Assembly (NCBI GenBank): GCA_022225965.2
Contig: JAKJXP020000174.1
Coordinates: 1-51,777 of the forward strand
Length of the DNA stretch: 51,777 bases
Reading direction: 5' to 3'
Source: Diatrype stigma
Lineage: Eukaryota > Ascomycota > Sordariomycetes > Xylariales > Diatrypaceae
Shown: positions 9,806-20,328 of the stretch, one piece after another
How the letters are laid out: every line of letters starts with the position of its first letter
How positions within the stretch are numbered: position 1 is the first letter of the stretch
The notes under the pieces: generated by a model
Databases searched by the model: none
Seen by the model: only the letters and a program-made list of their open reading frames with translations
Told to the model about the DNA's origin: nothing
Program-made: the position numbers and the translations under genes

Positions 9806-10399
9806 GAGCCCCCCTTCTTCTAGGGTTTTGTCCCCAAAACCAAGGCGCCGGCATAGTTCGCGATATCCATTAATTTCATCGTAACGATCCAGCCGCTTAA
9901 TCGGTACGCTTTTTATTCAGCAATTCCATTCATTAATTTTATTCATTAACTCCATTTATTTGCTTCTTTATTAGCTTTATTGCAACGATTTAGCCGCTTA
10001 ATTAATACGCCCTCTCTTTTATTTATTAATTTTATTTATTAACTTCATTTATTAACTCCATTTATTAACGTTACTTATTAGCTTTATCCGTTAGCTTTAT
10101 TTATCAGCTTCATTGCAACGATTCAGCCGCTTAACCGATACGCCCTTTTTTTTATCCAGCAATTTTATCCATTAATCTTATTCATTAACGTTATCCATTA
10201 ACTTTATTCATTAGCTTTATCCATTAATTCTACGCAACGGTTCCGATATATCTTTTTTATTTCAGAACAGCCCCCTTTCTTTTAGGGTTTTGTTTTAAAA
10301 CCAAAGGCGCCGGCATGGTTTACGATATTTACCACATTAGCTTTATTTCTTAATTTTATCCATTAATTTCATTGCAACAATTGTAGCGATCCCGATACG

Positions 10400-11150
10400 T
10401 TTGCGTTTGTAGCAGCATAATAGCGCATTCGTAACGCTTATTTAACGCAACGGCATAACAGCTTGTTCGCGTTAATTACGAGAAATAATTTGGCCATTTT
10501 ATATTTTCGGATGCCATTTCAGCCATCGCAACGGCATAACAGCCCGTTCGTAACGATTACGATTCGATCCGGCTATCTTACCTTTTCGGACGCCGCAATT
10601 AATTAAACGTTACGCAACGATCTTGGCCATTTTACGTTTTCGGATGTCATCCATTTATTATAGCGGCATGACAGCCCGCTTATAACGATTACGATTATAA
10701 TCCTGGCCGTTTTATATTTTCGGACGCCACTTTAGCGCAACGGCATGGCAGCCCGTTTGTAACAATTACGATTACAATTCTGGCCGTTTTACATTTTCGG
10801 ACGCCACTTATTTATTATAGCGGCATAACAGCGCGTTCGTAACGGTTACGATTCGATTCGGTTATTTTATATTTTCGGATGCCACTTTAGCGCAACGGCA
10901 TAGTAGCTCGTTCGTAACGCTTCCAGCGCAACGATTCCAGCGTAACGGCATGGCAGCCCGTTTGCAACGTTTACGATTCGATCCGGCCATCCTACCTTTT
11001 CGGATGTCGCAATTAATCAAACGTTACGTAACAATACAGCCACGCGTTTATAACGATTACGATTATAATTCTGGCCGTCTTATATTTTCGGACGCCATTT
11101 ATTTATCGTAACGACATAACAGCGCGTTCGTAGCGGCATAGCAAATTACT
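10400..11150. repeat. Degenerate tandem repeats of about 80-100 bp in the LTR element interior
   Basis: Repeated blocks share the words agcggcataacagc / cgcaacggcatgg, cccgttcgtaacgattacga and ttttcggacgccact in that order, with many C/T and G/A differences. Several copies follow one another, for example from about 10515, 10660, 10735, 10815 and 10895. They may be decayed satellite sequence captured between the LTRs. Confidence 0.7.
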
Positions 11151-11688
11151 TCTCGAATGCTACGATACGCAATTTAACCAAACGACGGCTCGAAAGCATT
11201 CGCTTAGCGCGTTATTCGCAAACGTCCAATATATAGCTAAAACGATAATAACAGCTCGTTCGTAATATTTGTAACGCAATGTTTATAACGTAATGTTTAT
11301 AACGCACTTCGAATTTTTTAAAGCGACGGTATAACAGTTTATTCGTAACGATTCCGCTTCGAATTTCCGAAGTAACGATATAACAAATAACTCGTCCATA
11401 ACGGTTTCGCTTTAAACTTTTAAAGCAATTGCGATATAATATAACTTTAATTATTCGACCGAAAAATCTAGCTAATTCGTAATAATCCGTATAACGACGG
11501 CATTACGAATATTTAATTTAGTAACAACATTAAAAGCAGTTACGTTAATAATCGATTAAAACGGAATAATACGTACAGCAATAGCGACGACGAAAATACG
11601 CGGCGAAGTAACGGCGACGACGATAACTTTAATTAACTAATTGCCCTAACGCCCTAACGGTCTGACCTTTAATGGAAAGGTTTTAGTC

Positions 11689-11850
11689 TGTCAGTTTTTG
11701 TGTAAGATCAGAGTACCAGGGCAACCTTTCGTATTAATAACAGTCTGAAACCTAACCTTTTAGGATTCCAGGAAGCCCAGAAGCCGTACGGACCTGTATT
11801 TATACCCCTCACGAGCCCCTGTAGGGGTCACGTGACGCCATACCCTGACA
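11689..11850 (-). repeat. LTR of ankyrin-gene element, right
   Basis: 162-bp terminal repeat, 153 of 162 bases identical to the left copy. On the minus orientation it is the promoter-bearing 5' LTR. Its minus-strand GGGGTATAAATACAGG fits a core promoter, with CACGTG upstream. Confidence 0.92.
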
Positions 11851-13716
11851 AGAGGCTACGACTCGGGAAAACAATACCCACGCTTCAGAATATGCTATCA
11901 CCGGAAGCTTTTGTATCGGCGGTAGATCGTTTCACGCCTTCAAATTTCTATAAGACTTTGCAAAATACCATTATAAGCGCCCTGCATAGGCGAAACGGCG
12001 GCTATTTAAGGGACCGTCAAGAAGAATGCGTGTTAGATAAACTTAAAGCGCTGATCAGGTTTGGAGATTACAGAGAGATGAATGGTCTATGGTCTAAACG
12101 CCCTACACTCTATTTACTGCACCTCGCAATCCTCAATGAATACCCTCGCGTTGTTCAGCTGTTACTAGAACTCGGAGCTGACGCGAATTGGAAACATCGG
12201 CCTATCAGGGTGGATAGAGCACCATCGCAACCTTCCAGTAGGCCTACCAAAAGCTCTGCGGATGCAACATCTGAGTATTTGGGGATTGGCACAAATCAGC
12301 AGAATGATTTTGAGTCAGCCCAACGGGAAACACGAGTGGTCGAACTTACGCCCCTATCTCTAGCCCTCGAGATGAGCAACGTGGAAATCGCGAAAATCAT
12401 ACTACTACATCGACCGAGACTCCTCGGATTTGAATTGAAGAAAGCTGCTAGGATTGGAAACCTTGAGCTTATCAACATGCTATTTGAGGCTGGAGCGGCA
12501 GTGGAAGGCAGCGTGGCACTGAACGCTCTCGAGTCGAGGAACCCTGTCGCGATCAAACTATTCCTACAAAAGGGTGCTACTGATGGACTGTCTCTCTTAG
12601 AGGCAGCGTTAGTCATTGGAGATCCGAAGATGATCTCAACGGCCCTGGAAGATACGGTATATGATTCGATCTCCTTGTATGAAGCCGTATGCTTCGAGCT
12701 GCGGACTAACAGTCCCTCCATAGTTGGGAGGCTGCTTGAACATAGAACTGCAGCGCCAAGAGACAAGTTGGAAGTAGCTGCACTGGCTGTTGCAGTTATA
12801 AACCAGGATTTACGACTGAGTCGATTACTTTCTACTCCAAAATTCTTGCCTGGAGGATGGAGGACTCACTTGGCTTGGATACTGGACCCCAGAGGAGTAT
12901 GTTGGTACACAACGCAAAGTTCGAATGAGATCTATGAAATCAAGCCAGTAGTATCAAAAGCACGAGAGTTAACTAGGACTTATATCACAGAAGAAAGACA
13001 AATTCACCTCCTGGAATTTGCGATCCACTTCGAGTCACAATATCCACAAAAACGAGTAGTGGAAACTTTCATAGAGCTGGGTGTCTCTGCCGAGGACTTG
13101 AATCTTATCTATGTAATTCCGCTCATTGATAACTTCAGGCTGGAAGTGCTCATCAAAGCTGGTGCAAATGTCAATGGGCTTCCAGTCCAGCGGCCTTATG
13201 GACAGCAATCGCCCTTATCTATGGCTATCAACAGTAACCCCAACTTGGTCAAGAAACTCATTGAAGAGTGTGCTATGGTGGGAGATACATACGAACCCCC
13301 ATTAGTATCTTACTTCCCAACTCTTCCTGGTGGTTATGATAGCACACCTGGTAGATTACGCAATGGCTTACCTCTGGAATACTACCATCAACCGCGATCA
13401 ACAATTTTACAAGCTGCCACGACACAAGCAAACCTCGACATCGTCAACCGATTGCTGGCGCTGGGCACCAACGTGAATGCACCTCCATTCTATCTTAAAG
13501 GGGCGACGTGCTTGCAGGGCGCAGTAATGAGGGGTTACATTGGAATCGTCCGTATCCTTTTACGCAGAGGAGCGAAGGTCAATGCACCAAGGGCACGTAT
13601 TGACGGGAGAACAGCCATCGAAGGTGCTGCGCAAGCCGGACGACTGGATATAATGAAACTACTTCTCCTATGCCTTCGGGACACCGGAGAGTCCGAAGAT
13701 CACCGAATACAGTATG
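11851..13716 (+). CDS. Clr5-ankyrin gene, exon 4 second segment
   Basis: Continues the frame after the LTR element (Arg-Leu-Arg-Leu-Gly-Lys). It holds most of the ankyrin repeats, including HLAILNEYPRVVQLLLEL, IAKIILLHRPRLLGFELKKA, NLELINMLFEAGAAVEGS and IVNRLLALGTNVNAPPF. A gene finder would probably start this piece in the LTR (GTGACGCC... frame) or call it a separate gene. It stops being ankyrin-like where the MITE begins. Confidence 0.8.
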
Positions 13717-14262
13717 CAGGGTGTCACGCAACGCAATCCACTGCAACCAGGACCTGTAATGGATGGATTGCAGTAACTGCAACCAGCCCCTTAGATTTGA
13801 TGGATTGCCGTTGCGCAATTGCAACCAAATTGCAGTGGAATTGCACGGTTGCAATACCCTAAAAGTGAGGGTATATATAAAGGTTGTGTAATGAATTCTT
13901 GGTATTTGGAAGCCGTACGCGTTAGGATATACGTATTCGAAGCGTATCTTTTATTTTTCCGATCCATACTACCCCTTAATTACCTCCCCCTCCGCAACCC
14001 CCCTCCCTCTCCTACCCTCCAGCGCCCGGACCCCTTATTTCCAACCCATACTAGTCCCGGCAATGTGGCGGTGCCTGCGTGTATACTAGCCACAAATTAC
14101 CAGCCACTGCAACGCTGCAACCGTTGCGCAACGAGGAAGCTATCGTGGATTGCGTTGCAGGTTGCGCAATTTCGGGAAAATCCCGAATGGATGGATTGCA
14201 GAAGCTGGTGGCCACCAAATGGTGGCCATCGCGTTGCAGTGGTGGCGTTGCGTGACACCCTG
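13717..14262. mobile_element. hAT-type MITE, 546 bp, inserted in the ankyrin gene
   Basis: The ends are perfect 18-bp inverted repeats (CAGGGTGTCACGCAACGC), extended by a further near-match (CCACTGCAAC). They are flanked by a perfect 8-bp duplication, ACAGTATG (13709-13716 and 14263-14270). CAGGG-type ends plus an 8-bp duplication are typical of the hAT superfamily. There is no transposase frame. Many subterminal GGATTGCAG / TTGCGCAA / CTGCAACC words near both ends look like transposase-binding clusters. It must have been moved by a hAT transposase encoded elsewhere. Confidence 0.93.
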
Positions 14263-14797
14263 ACAGTATGTGCGCGCCGTCAAGTTCGCAACTAAAGAAG
14301 GGCACACGACGATTGTGAAAATGTTGAAGGATCACATTCGATGGAATAGTGAAGACCAAAAGTTGTGCGACCAAATAGATCCCAGCAAGGAGGAGGTGGT
14401 GGACGAAATGACGCAAGAGCTTTCTGAGTCTGAGTGGGAGCACTACCACGGTCACCAGATATTTTTGGAATCGGAGTACCGTGAGATAAAGGCGTACTTT
14501 GGTTTGGACAGTGATACGGGTGGCTATTCGGACGGCGGAACGAACAGCGAAGAAACCAGTGATGCGGCTAGAGAGCCAGAGAACGACGAGTTGGGGTCTG
14601 ATAACGAGGGAATCCTAGATTCCAGTCACGATGACCACGGTACGACAAGCACCCATGAACGAAACCTGGCAACAGGGAACCAAGAGGGCTTTACTAACAA
14701 GACCGAAGATCCGGAAGATGTCCCAAATGATACGTTCTTTGGCGTTGGACATGAGGAGACGATGGCGTACCTGCGAGAAGAGCATTTCCTTACTTGA
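14263..14797 (+). CDS. Clr5-ankyrin gene, exon 4 last segment
   Basis: After the MITE the same frame resumes with one more ankyrin repeat (VKFATKEGHTTIVKMLKDHI). An acidic, Ser/Thr-rich tail of about 130 residues follows, ending at TGA 14795-14797. No stop codon lies between the MITE junction and this end, in agreement with a recent insertion. Confidence 0.75.
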
Positions 14798-15682
14798 GAG
14801 ATCTTCAAGATGAACGCCGACTCGGTTGTTCTGGATATAGTCATGCCATGTGTGGTCACTAACATTGGGATTCGTTCTGGTAGATGAATAGGGGGTATGC
14901 TAGCAGTCACCGGCGGATTATAGGGGCGGATTACTCCTAAGGGTTGCATTAGCCTTATAAATCGTGGATTATCTGTCAGGTCGATAGAGTGGGAATATGA
15001 ATAGTCAACGGTCTGCGGTATTGCATGTAGGGTCAAAATTCGAGCTGTTGAAAGGTACATGGACTAGCCCTCCTTGAGGTAGAGGATAGCCTTTACTTCT
15101 CATACCATGTGAGACCCTGACCCCCTTTCTCCATACCCAGCACCCCCCAACATGATTCGTATGTTTACACAACCTAAGGTCATGCCTATATTATGTAACA
15201 CTATGTAAAAGGAGAGTTGCACAGCGCAACTTAAGTAAGAGTACAGCCTTGTCTACATGTAGGCACAGCAAATGTCGCGGGTGAGCCACCTTTTTTGAAA
15301 GAGCCTCTACTAGGGTTATGATAGCTCCCCTATAGAGTCCGCCACACACTTCCGTGAAGCCCACTTTCTGACGGACAGAAGGAAATACGGCTTTTCTTTC
15401 TTTATCTGATCCCTATAGAGGCTTCAGCCAGTGCCGTGGTAGCAATTTTCCACTCACTCAATGATAAGTGCATAATCGAGGTTCAACGAAACAAAGTAGC
15501 ATGTCAAGCGTCTCTGAGCTCCTGGACAGACCGGAGCATATTTGGGATGAGTTTATCATACCAAATCAACATTGACAGTCAAACATACGAATCAAAACAA
15601 AAGAGCTTAATTGAATTTCGCAACTGAATATCCAAAAACACACTAGACTACAGCATCTACTTTGTCCTTGTCTGCAGCACCT
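14798..15682. other. Intergenic region, convergent gene ends
   Basis: No gene recognised. It lies between the 3' ends of the ankyrin gene (plus) and the GMC oxidoreductase gene (minus), so both terminators should be here. Open frames in it are short and show no known motif. Confidence 0.5.
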
Positions 15683-17586
15683 TCACATGCCTCCGTAGCT
15701 GTTCTTGATAATATCGGCAGCACGCTCTGCCACAGCATACACAGTGGTTTGGCAGTTTCCACGGGTTGCCAGTGGAATTACGCTGGAATCTACGATTCGC
15801 AACCCCTCGACACCGTATACCAGTAGGTCGGGGCTGACAACGCCCCCGCGTTCCTCGGGTAGCATGGCACAAGTGCTTGTCGGATGCCAGCAGCTCAGCC
15901 CTGACTTCTTGGTGTACTGCTTCGCATCCTCCAAGCTGCTGAGGTCCATCGGCGCTCCGTAGTTCCGCCTACCATCCGGCTTAAAGTATTTGGACAGTGG
16001 TGGCGAGCGCGTAATCTTCTCTATGTACTGCAGGAAACGTGCGAGCACTTCGAGGTCCAATGGATGCTCCAGGTAGCGTGGGTCGATCACCGGCTTGGCG
16101 GCAGGGTCAGCCGAACTGATATGCGAGCTTCCGCGACTCAGGGGGTAGAGAAGAGCGGCACAGATAGTGAGAAAGCTGCCAGGAGCGCTATCGTCGCCGT
16201 GGTTGATGATACTAGCACCTGCGCCTGTCGGTATCACATTGCACCGCGATGGGTACGTGAATAGGCTACCAACGCCCTCTGTTGGAGTACCGAGGACGCG
16301 ATGCACGAAGGATGCATGGAAAGGTGAGAATAGCCCAGGTGTAGCATCTTCAGTCGTAGTGGACAAAATACGATCCAGGGTAGCTTTCCCACTCGGACCT
16401 TGGAAGTCGGGCAAAGGTAAGATAGACCCCACGAAATTTCCGTTCGTGGCGAATGGCCCAGACTTCTCGTTTACGTACTGCTGCATAGCAGCGTGGACCG
16501 CTTCCGGTTCCTGACGGCTCAGAGCGTCCAAGGTCTTGACACCGTCCACGACTTCGAAGCTCATGCTGGTGTTGGGGTGGTCTTGAAGGTTTTCGCCGAC
16601 GTTTGGGTTATCAACGACGACGGTGATTCCCAGTCGTTCGAGATGCTCTCGCGACCCAATGCCAGATAGTTCGAGGATTTTCGGAGTGCCAAAAGCGCCC
16701 GCTGCGAGGATGATCTCCTTGCCTGGCGTGATAGTCTTCAGAACATTGTCCTCTTTGCGCACTTGGACACCAATGGCCTTTGGTTTGCCGCTCGATGTAT
16801 CAAAGATGAGCTTCTCCACGGTAGCGCCCTGTTCGATGTGCAGATTGGCACGACCCTTGGCTGGTTGTAGGTAGGCTGAGACGACATCGCTGCGCGTCTT
16901 AGACACGGGATCAATATTCATGGCGTTGATGTAGCCACCGCTGAACTGGCCAGAGAAAGGGTCACCAGAGGCAGGGAAACCCAGGGCTGCCAGAGTGTCA
17001 ACCCACGCAGCAGGCAGTGGATCGTCAGTTTCCTCTGGGAAGCTGGCTTGCACTGGGCCGCTCGTACCCCGTACGGAGTCGTCGATGTAGCCGAGGCGCA
17101 AATGCTCACAAGCAGCAGGGGGCGGACGGGTCAAGGTGTGGGACTTTCTGTAATAGGGTGCAAGGGTCTCCCAATCCCAGCCTGGGTTTCCAAACTCGGC
17201 CCAGGCATCAACAGCACTCTTGGAGTTGGCTACGAAGGCCTCTCCGTTGATAGCGCTGGACCCGCCAAGCAGCTTCCCCTGTGAGAGGGGAACAACCTTG
17301 CCATCGAGGCCTTTCTGTTGATGGTCGCGCATGTCAGTCTTTGCCCGAAGGCCAGGTCCATCCGGTGCATTCTCACCTGCTCAGAGCTCCGGTAGTCCCA
17401 GTCAAAGTCATCCTGGCCGAGAAGGGAGATCCAGAATGCTGGGGTGCGGATGCGAGGGTCGGAGCTGTGATCTTTACCGGCTTCTAGCACCACAACAGTA
17501 GTTTCTGGATTTTCTGTCAGGCGCGTGGCGACGACAAGTCCTGCCAAACCGCCTCCGACAATGACAAAGTCAGGCTTGGAATCCAT
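15683..17586 (-). CDS. GMC oxidoreductase (FAD-dependent alcohol/choline dehydrogenase-like), 2 exons
   Basis: Exon 1 is 17377-17586 and exon 2 is 15683-17314; the 62-nt intron has GTGAGA..ACTGAC..CAG signals. The protein is 613 residues, normal for GMC flavoenzymes. The N-terminus has the FAD dinucleotide fold (FVIVGGGLAGLVVATRL, then VVLEAGKD). The GMC signature GKLLGGSSAINGEAF follows, then AAGAFGTPKILELSGIGS. The C-terminus has the catalytic-His segment SCWHPTSTCAML and GNCQTTVYAVAERAAD. There is no signal peptide from the chosen Met (Met-Asp-Ser-Lys), so it is probably intracellular. The family oxidises alcohols with FAD, but the substrate cannot be read from the sequence. An upstream in-frame Met would add 40 residues without family resemblance. 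Confidence 0.9.
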
Positions 17587-18574
17587 TCTAGCTTCGTCAC
17601 TGGGTATGAACAGAGACAGGAATACCGATAAACACTTGTGAACCTGAAGGTGTGCTGAAGGGGGAGAGGGGAGAGAGGAGGGCGTGAAAGAGAGCGGTGA
17701 TGCCAACCCCTACTGGGGTGATCATAGGGCTACAAAGTTACGTCGAATCGCTGGTGTCTGCATACTGATGCTGCTGTTGGTGTTGGTATACCATTGCAAG
17801 ACAGATACCTGCAAGGTGATTCATGCAGTGTGACGCTGATAGTACATTTTTGCAGGGTTATGTTTAGCACTTTACCAACATGAGGCTCCGCTGTTCCCTG
17901 CTGCAGTTGATCTCCAACAACCCCGTTTTGGTCAAGTTACATGCCTTGAGACCGTACTTTCCATCCCGCAGTTATGCAATTATCATGATCTCGGCTGCCT
18001 TCATATCACAATGGTTACGCTCAGGATTTACGAGGTTCATGGCTCTGGGAGCTCCGTGATAAGCCTGCCAATGTCTTGCCATGGCGCTCTTGAACATAAA
18101 CATACCACCAGTTACAGGTACATACTACAGATCGTTATGGCACTAGAAGGAATACGGTTCATCAATTCTCGTATCCGGACAGAAGCATTTAATAATGGCT
18201 TGGATCACAGGAGAGAGGAAGAGATGTTGTAATAACAAAGGCCACCATGATGTGTAAACTTCCATATCGTCCAGATGCTTCATTGTGCATACTGTAAATC
18301 TGCATTGGTAACGTAGTAGGATCGCTCATCAGCACATAGATACAAAACTGCTGCAATATGCATTTCCTACAAGGCACAAGTTTTAAACCAATGGCTAACT
18401 TCGGACTTGCGTGCTGGTGAAGCTACTTCTTAAATAGATATGCTAGCATAAAAGGGGTTTCAGGGGTTTTCTCCACCTCTGGTCTGCTCACATTATGACA
18501 GCAGCAGGAATGGCCAGAGGTGCACGAATGGAAGTTGAAAAGTGAAGCATTAAAAATAAATAAAAAAGAAAAAC

Positions 18575-18665
18575 AAAATTTCTGGCGAGGTTCGAACGGA
18601 GAACCTCTGTGCCAGGCCCAATCCTGGTTTGTTGAACCGTACCAGGCCATTGCGCCCCCCGCAAA
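18575..18665 (-). repeat. tRNA-related (SINE-like) segment
   Basis: On the minus strand an A-box-like word (ATGGCCTGGTACGG) is followed about 50 nt later by a B-box-like word (CCGTTCGAACCTC). After that comes a T-rich stretch (TTTTGTTTTTCTTTTTT) suited to Pol III termination. No complete acceptor or T stem can be folded, so it is not a functional tRNA gene. A decayed tRNA-derived SINE is the simplest reading. Ends are not defined. Confidence 0.35.
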
Positions 18666-20070
18666 CTATTTCTAGCCCAATGTGGTGCAAGGTATTTCTT
18701 TCTACAACCCACTCAACCATCCTTACATTTACGGACAGCCCGGCTTGGAGAGGTTCAAGCGATGCTTGCTGTTTAACCACGGTTGGAGGGATGGACTCTT
18801 ATCTACCCTTATAAAGCCTACTGCCGAGGTAGTCCCTCCTGATGCCTTGCGGGACGCGAGGTCACCTGGTGACAAGGACTGGCTCGCGTACCTACATACC
18901 TATGTATGTACCGCTCGCTACCTCCCAATCTCTACCTACCTACTCGCCTAGCTGTGGTCGGATTGAGGGCATACCTGGAGAGGATAAACATACGCGCGGT
19001 GCCCATCACACCTGAAGCCCATTTTCGACTTCCCACGTGTAAGCCATTGTTTACCTAGGTAACCACGACGTATCTACGAAGCTTTTCCTACATCTCCCCC
19101 TGCGCAGTCTTCCTCTACCCAGGACAACTATGCACATGTAAAAGAGAAATATGCCTACCATGTACCTATGTACACACGAACAATACCTACACCGCGTAGT
19201 CAAATTCAACTTGGCCAGCCAATCAAATTTTGGATGAAGGTATTCTGTATACCATTACGAGTGGTACTTCCACATAATCAGAAGTACAATAGAAGCCTTG
19301 TACTCAAAAGTGACAGTGTGAAGCCTTTCCCGAGCCATGTCACTCTCCTTACCTCGCCTTCATGTTCGAAGCCCTCATGTACGACCACCACGATCAATCG
19401 ATGCCATCTATATTTCCGACATCATGCCTACGCAGGTAGGTAGCGTAGTTCATCCCACCTATTATTTACCAGTTCATTATACGAAGCACCCTGATGACCA
19501 TTCTACTAGCTAAAAGTTGGTCATCGCAAGAGATCGAGGCGGCGAAGAGTTGTACTGTATGTGAAGTGTAAAATAGACCTATCGATTGAATTTGAAGTAT
19601 CCTTTTCTATGTATCACGAAGCGTCTCCGCGGAAACGTCGTCTTCCTATCAGGACTCTAATAACTCCGGGTTGCATATTCTCGTACGATATGGTATCATA
19701 AAGAGATAGTTACCATTGCGCATCTGATTATTAGCGATAGCTTAATTATTAGTTGATGGATCAGGGATTCTTGTAGCAGAACTATCAGCTTCATTCGACT
19801 TCGAGGAATAGTGGCGTCTCCACTACTAGATGCGTCCCTCGTGGTTCTTGAATATACGTGTAAGCTACGATGACTTCAAGCTGCGATGTTTATCACCGAT
19901 CGTGGGATCTCTCCCAGAGATGAATGTGCCATAGCTTAAGTACGCCTGCCTCAGATTAGTAGGAGCACAGGTCTTCAGCATCATATGAAGCACAGAACAA
20001 GTATGAAATCGCAGATGAAACCCTGTATTGATAAACCCTTATGATGTCGTAGCGTATCTAGCCAGACGAG

Positions 20071-20275
20071 TTGAAACCCCTTGAATACGCCCTTATACCG
20101 TTGCAATGCAAAAAATCAGAAGCACGAGCAATCGAATTCCCTTGTACACACACGCCCTTGCCCTTGTACCTTTGCAATGCAAAATGAAACTCGTGAAGCA
20201 TGACCAATAGAAACCCCTTATACACGCCGTTGCCTTTATATCTTTGCAATGCAAATCAGTTCGTAAAGCAACCCC
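20071..20275. repeat. Three decayed tandem copies of a unit of about 72 bp
   Basis: Three successive blocks share the order gaaaccccttrtacacgccctt, then yctttgcaatgcaaa, then a less conserved CGTGAAGCA-type end. Each contains the palindrome-like TTGCAATGCAA, at about 20101, 20173 and 20245. They lie just beyond the ALG14 stop codon, in its 3' flank. Confidence 0.6.
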
Positions 20276-20328
20276 CTGTTGACAGATCTCGCCTACTCCC
20301 CCCTCCCCGTTTCGCTCTTCCTCCTCCT

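Larger units (their letters stand above)
9644..11850 (-). mobile_element. Non-autonomous LTR retroelement (2.2 kb) inserted in the ankyrin gene
   Basis: LTRs of 162 bp (9644-9805 and 11689-11850) start TGTCAG and end CTGACA. The element is flanked by a perfect 5-bp duplication, AGAGG (9639-9643 and 11851-11855). The LTRs differ at 9 of 162 positions, all transitions, consistent with RIP. The 1.9-kb interior has no open frame. Minus orientation is supported by a purine tract (AGAAGAAGGGGGGCTC) directly before the 3' LTR on that strand and by TATAAATA inside the LTR on that strand. The interior is made of degenerate tandem repeats: a 12- to 20-bp CATTAAYTTTAT type at about 9900-10370, and a unit of about 80-100 bp at about 10400-11150. 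The layout is like a LARD/large non-autonomous derivative. Confidence 0.9.
7995..14797 (+). pseudogene. Clr5-domain ankyrin-repeat gene, interrupted by two transposable elements
   Basis: Exons are 7995-8140, 8216-8419, 8483-8610, then a long fourth exon from 8661. The fourth exon is interrupted at 9643 (LTR element) and 13716 (hAT MITE) and ends at 14797. The N-terminus (WDEWEVHRKQIYRQFVVER..., then YEYRLKKWNYRQK) matches the Clr5 domain found at the head of many fungal ankyrin proteins. The middle has ankyrin-type helices such as HLAILNEYPRVVQLLLELGA, VRILLRRGAKVNAP and MKLLLLCLRDTG. The C-terminus is acidic (Asp/Glu/Ser-rich). Joining across one copy of each target duplication restores a continuous frame of 1282 codons. 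In the present state, translation stops 60 nt into the LTR. Exon 3's left edge is the least certain splice. Function is unknown; the family is thought to be regulatory or immunity-like. Confidence 0.8.
17587..20328. other. Long intergenic region (2.7 kb) without recognised genes
   Basis: Upstream side of the GMC gene and downstream side of ALG14. It contains short GTAC/TACC microsatellite patches (18890-18950), a tRNA-related segment (about 18580-18665) and three decayed repeat copies (about 20070-20275). No long open frame shows family motifs. Confidence 0.5.

Noticed and set aside
10400..11150. CRISPR-like array in the repeated interior of the LTR element
   Set aside because: The repeats are long and degenerate with no constant short repeat/unique spacer alternation, and this is a fungal nuclear genome.
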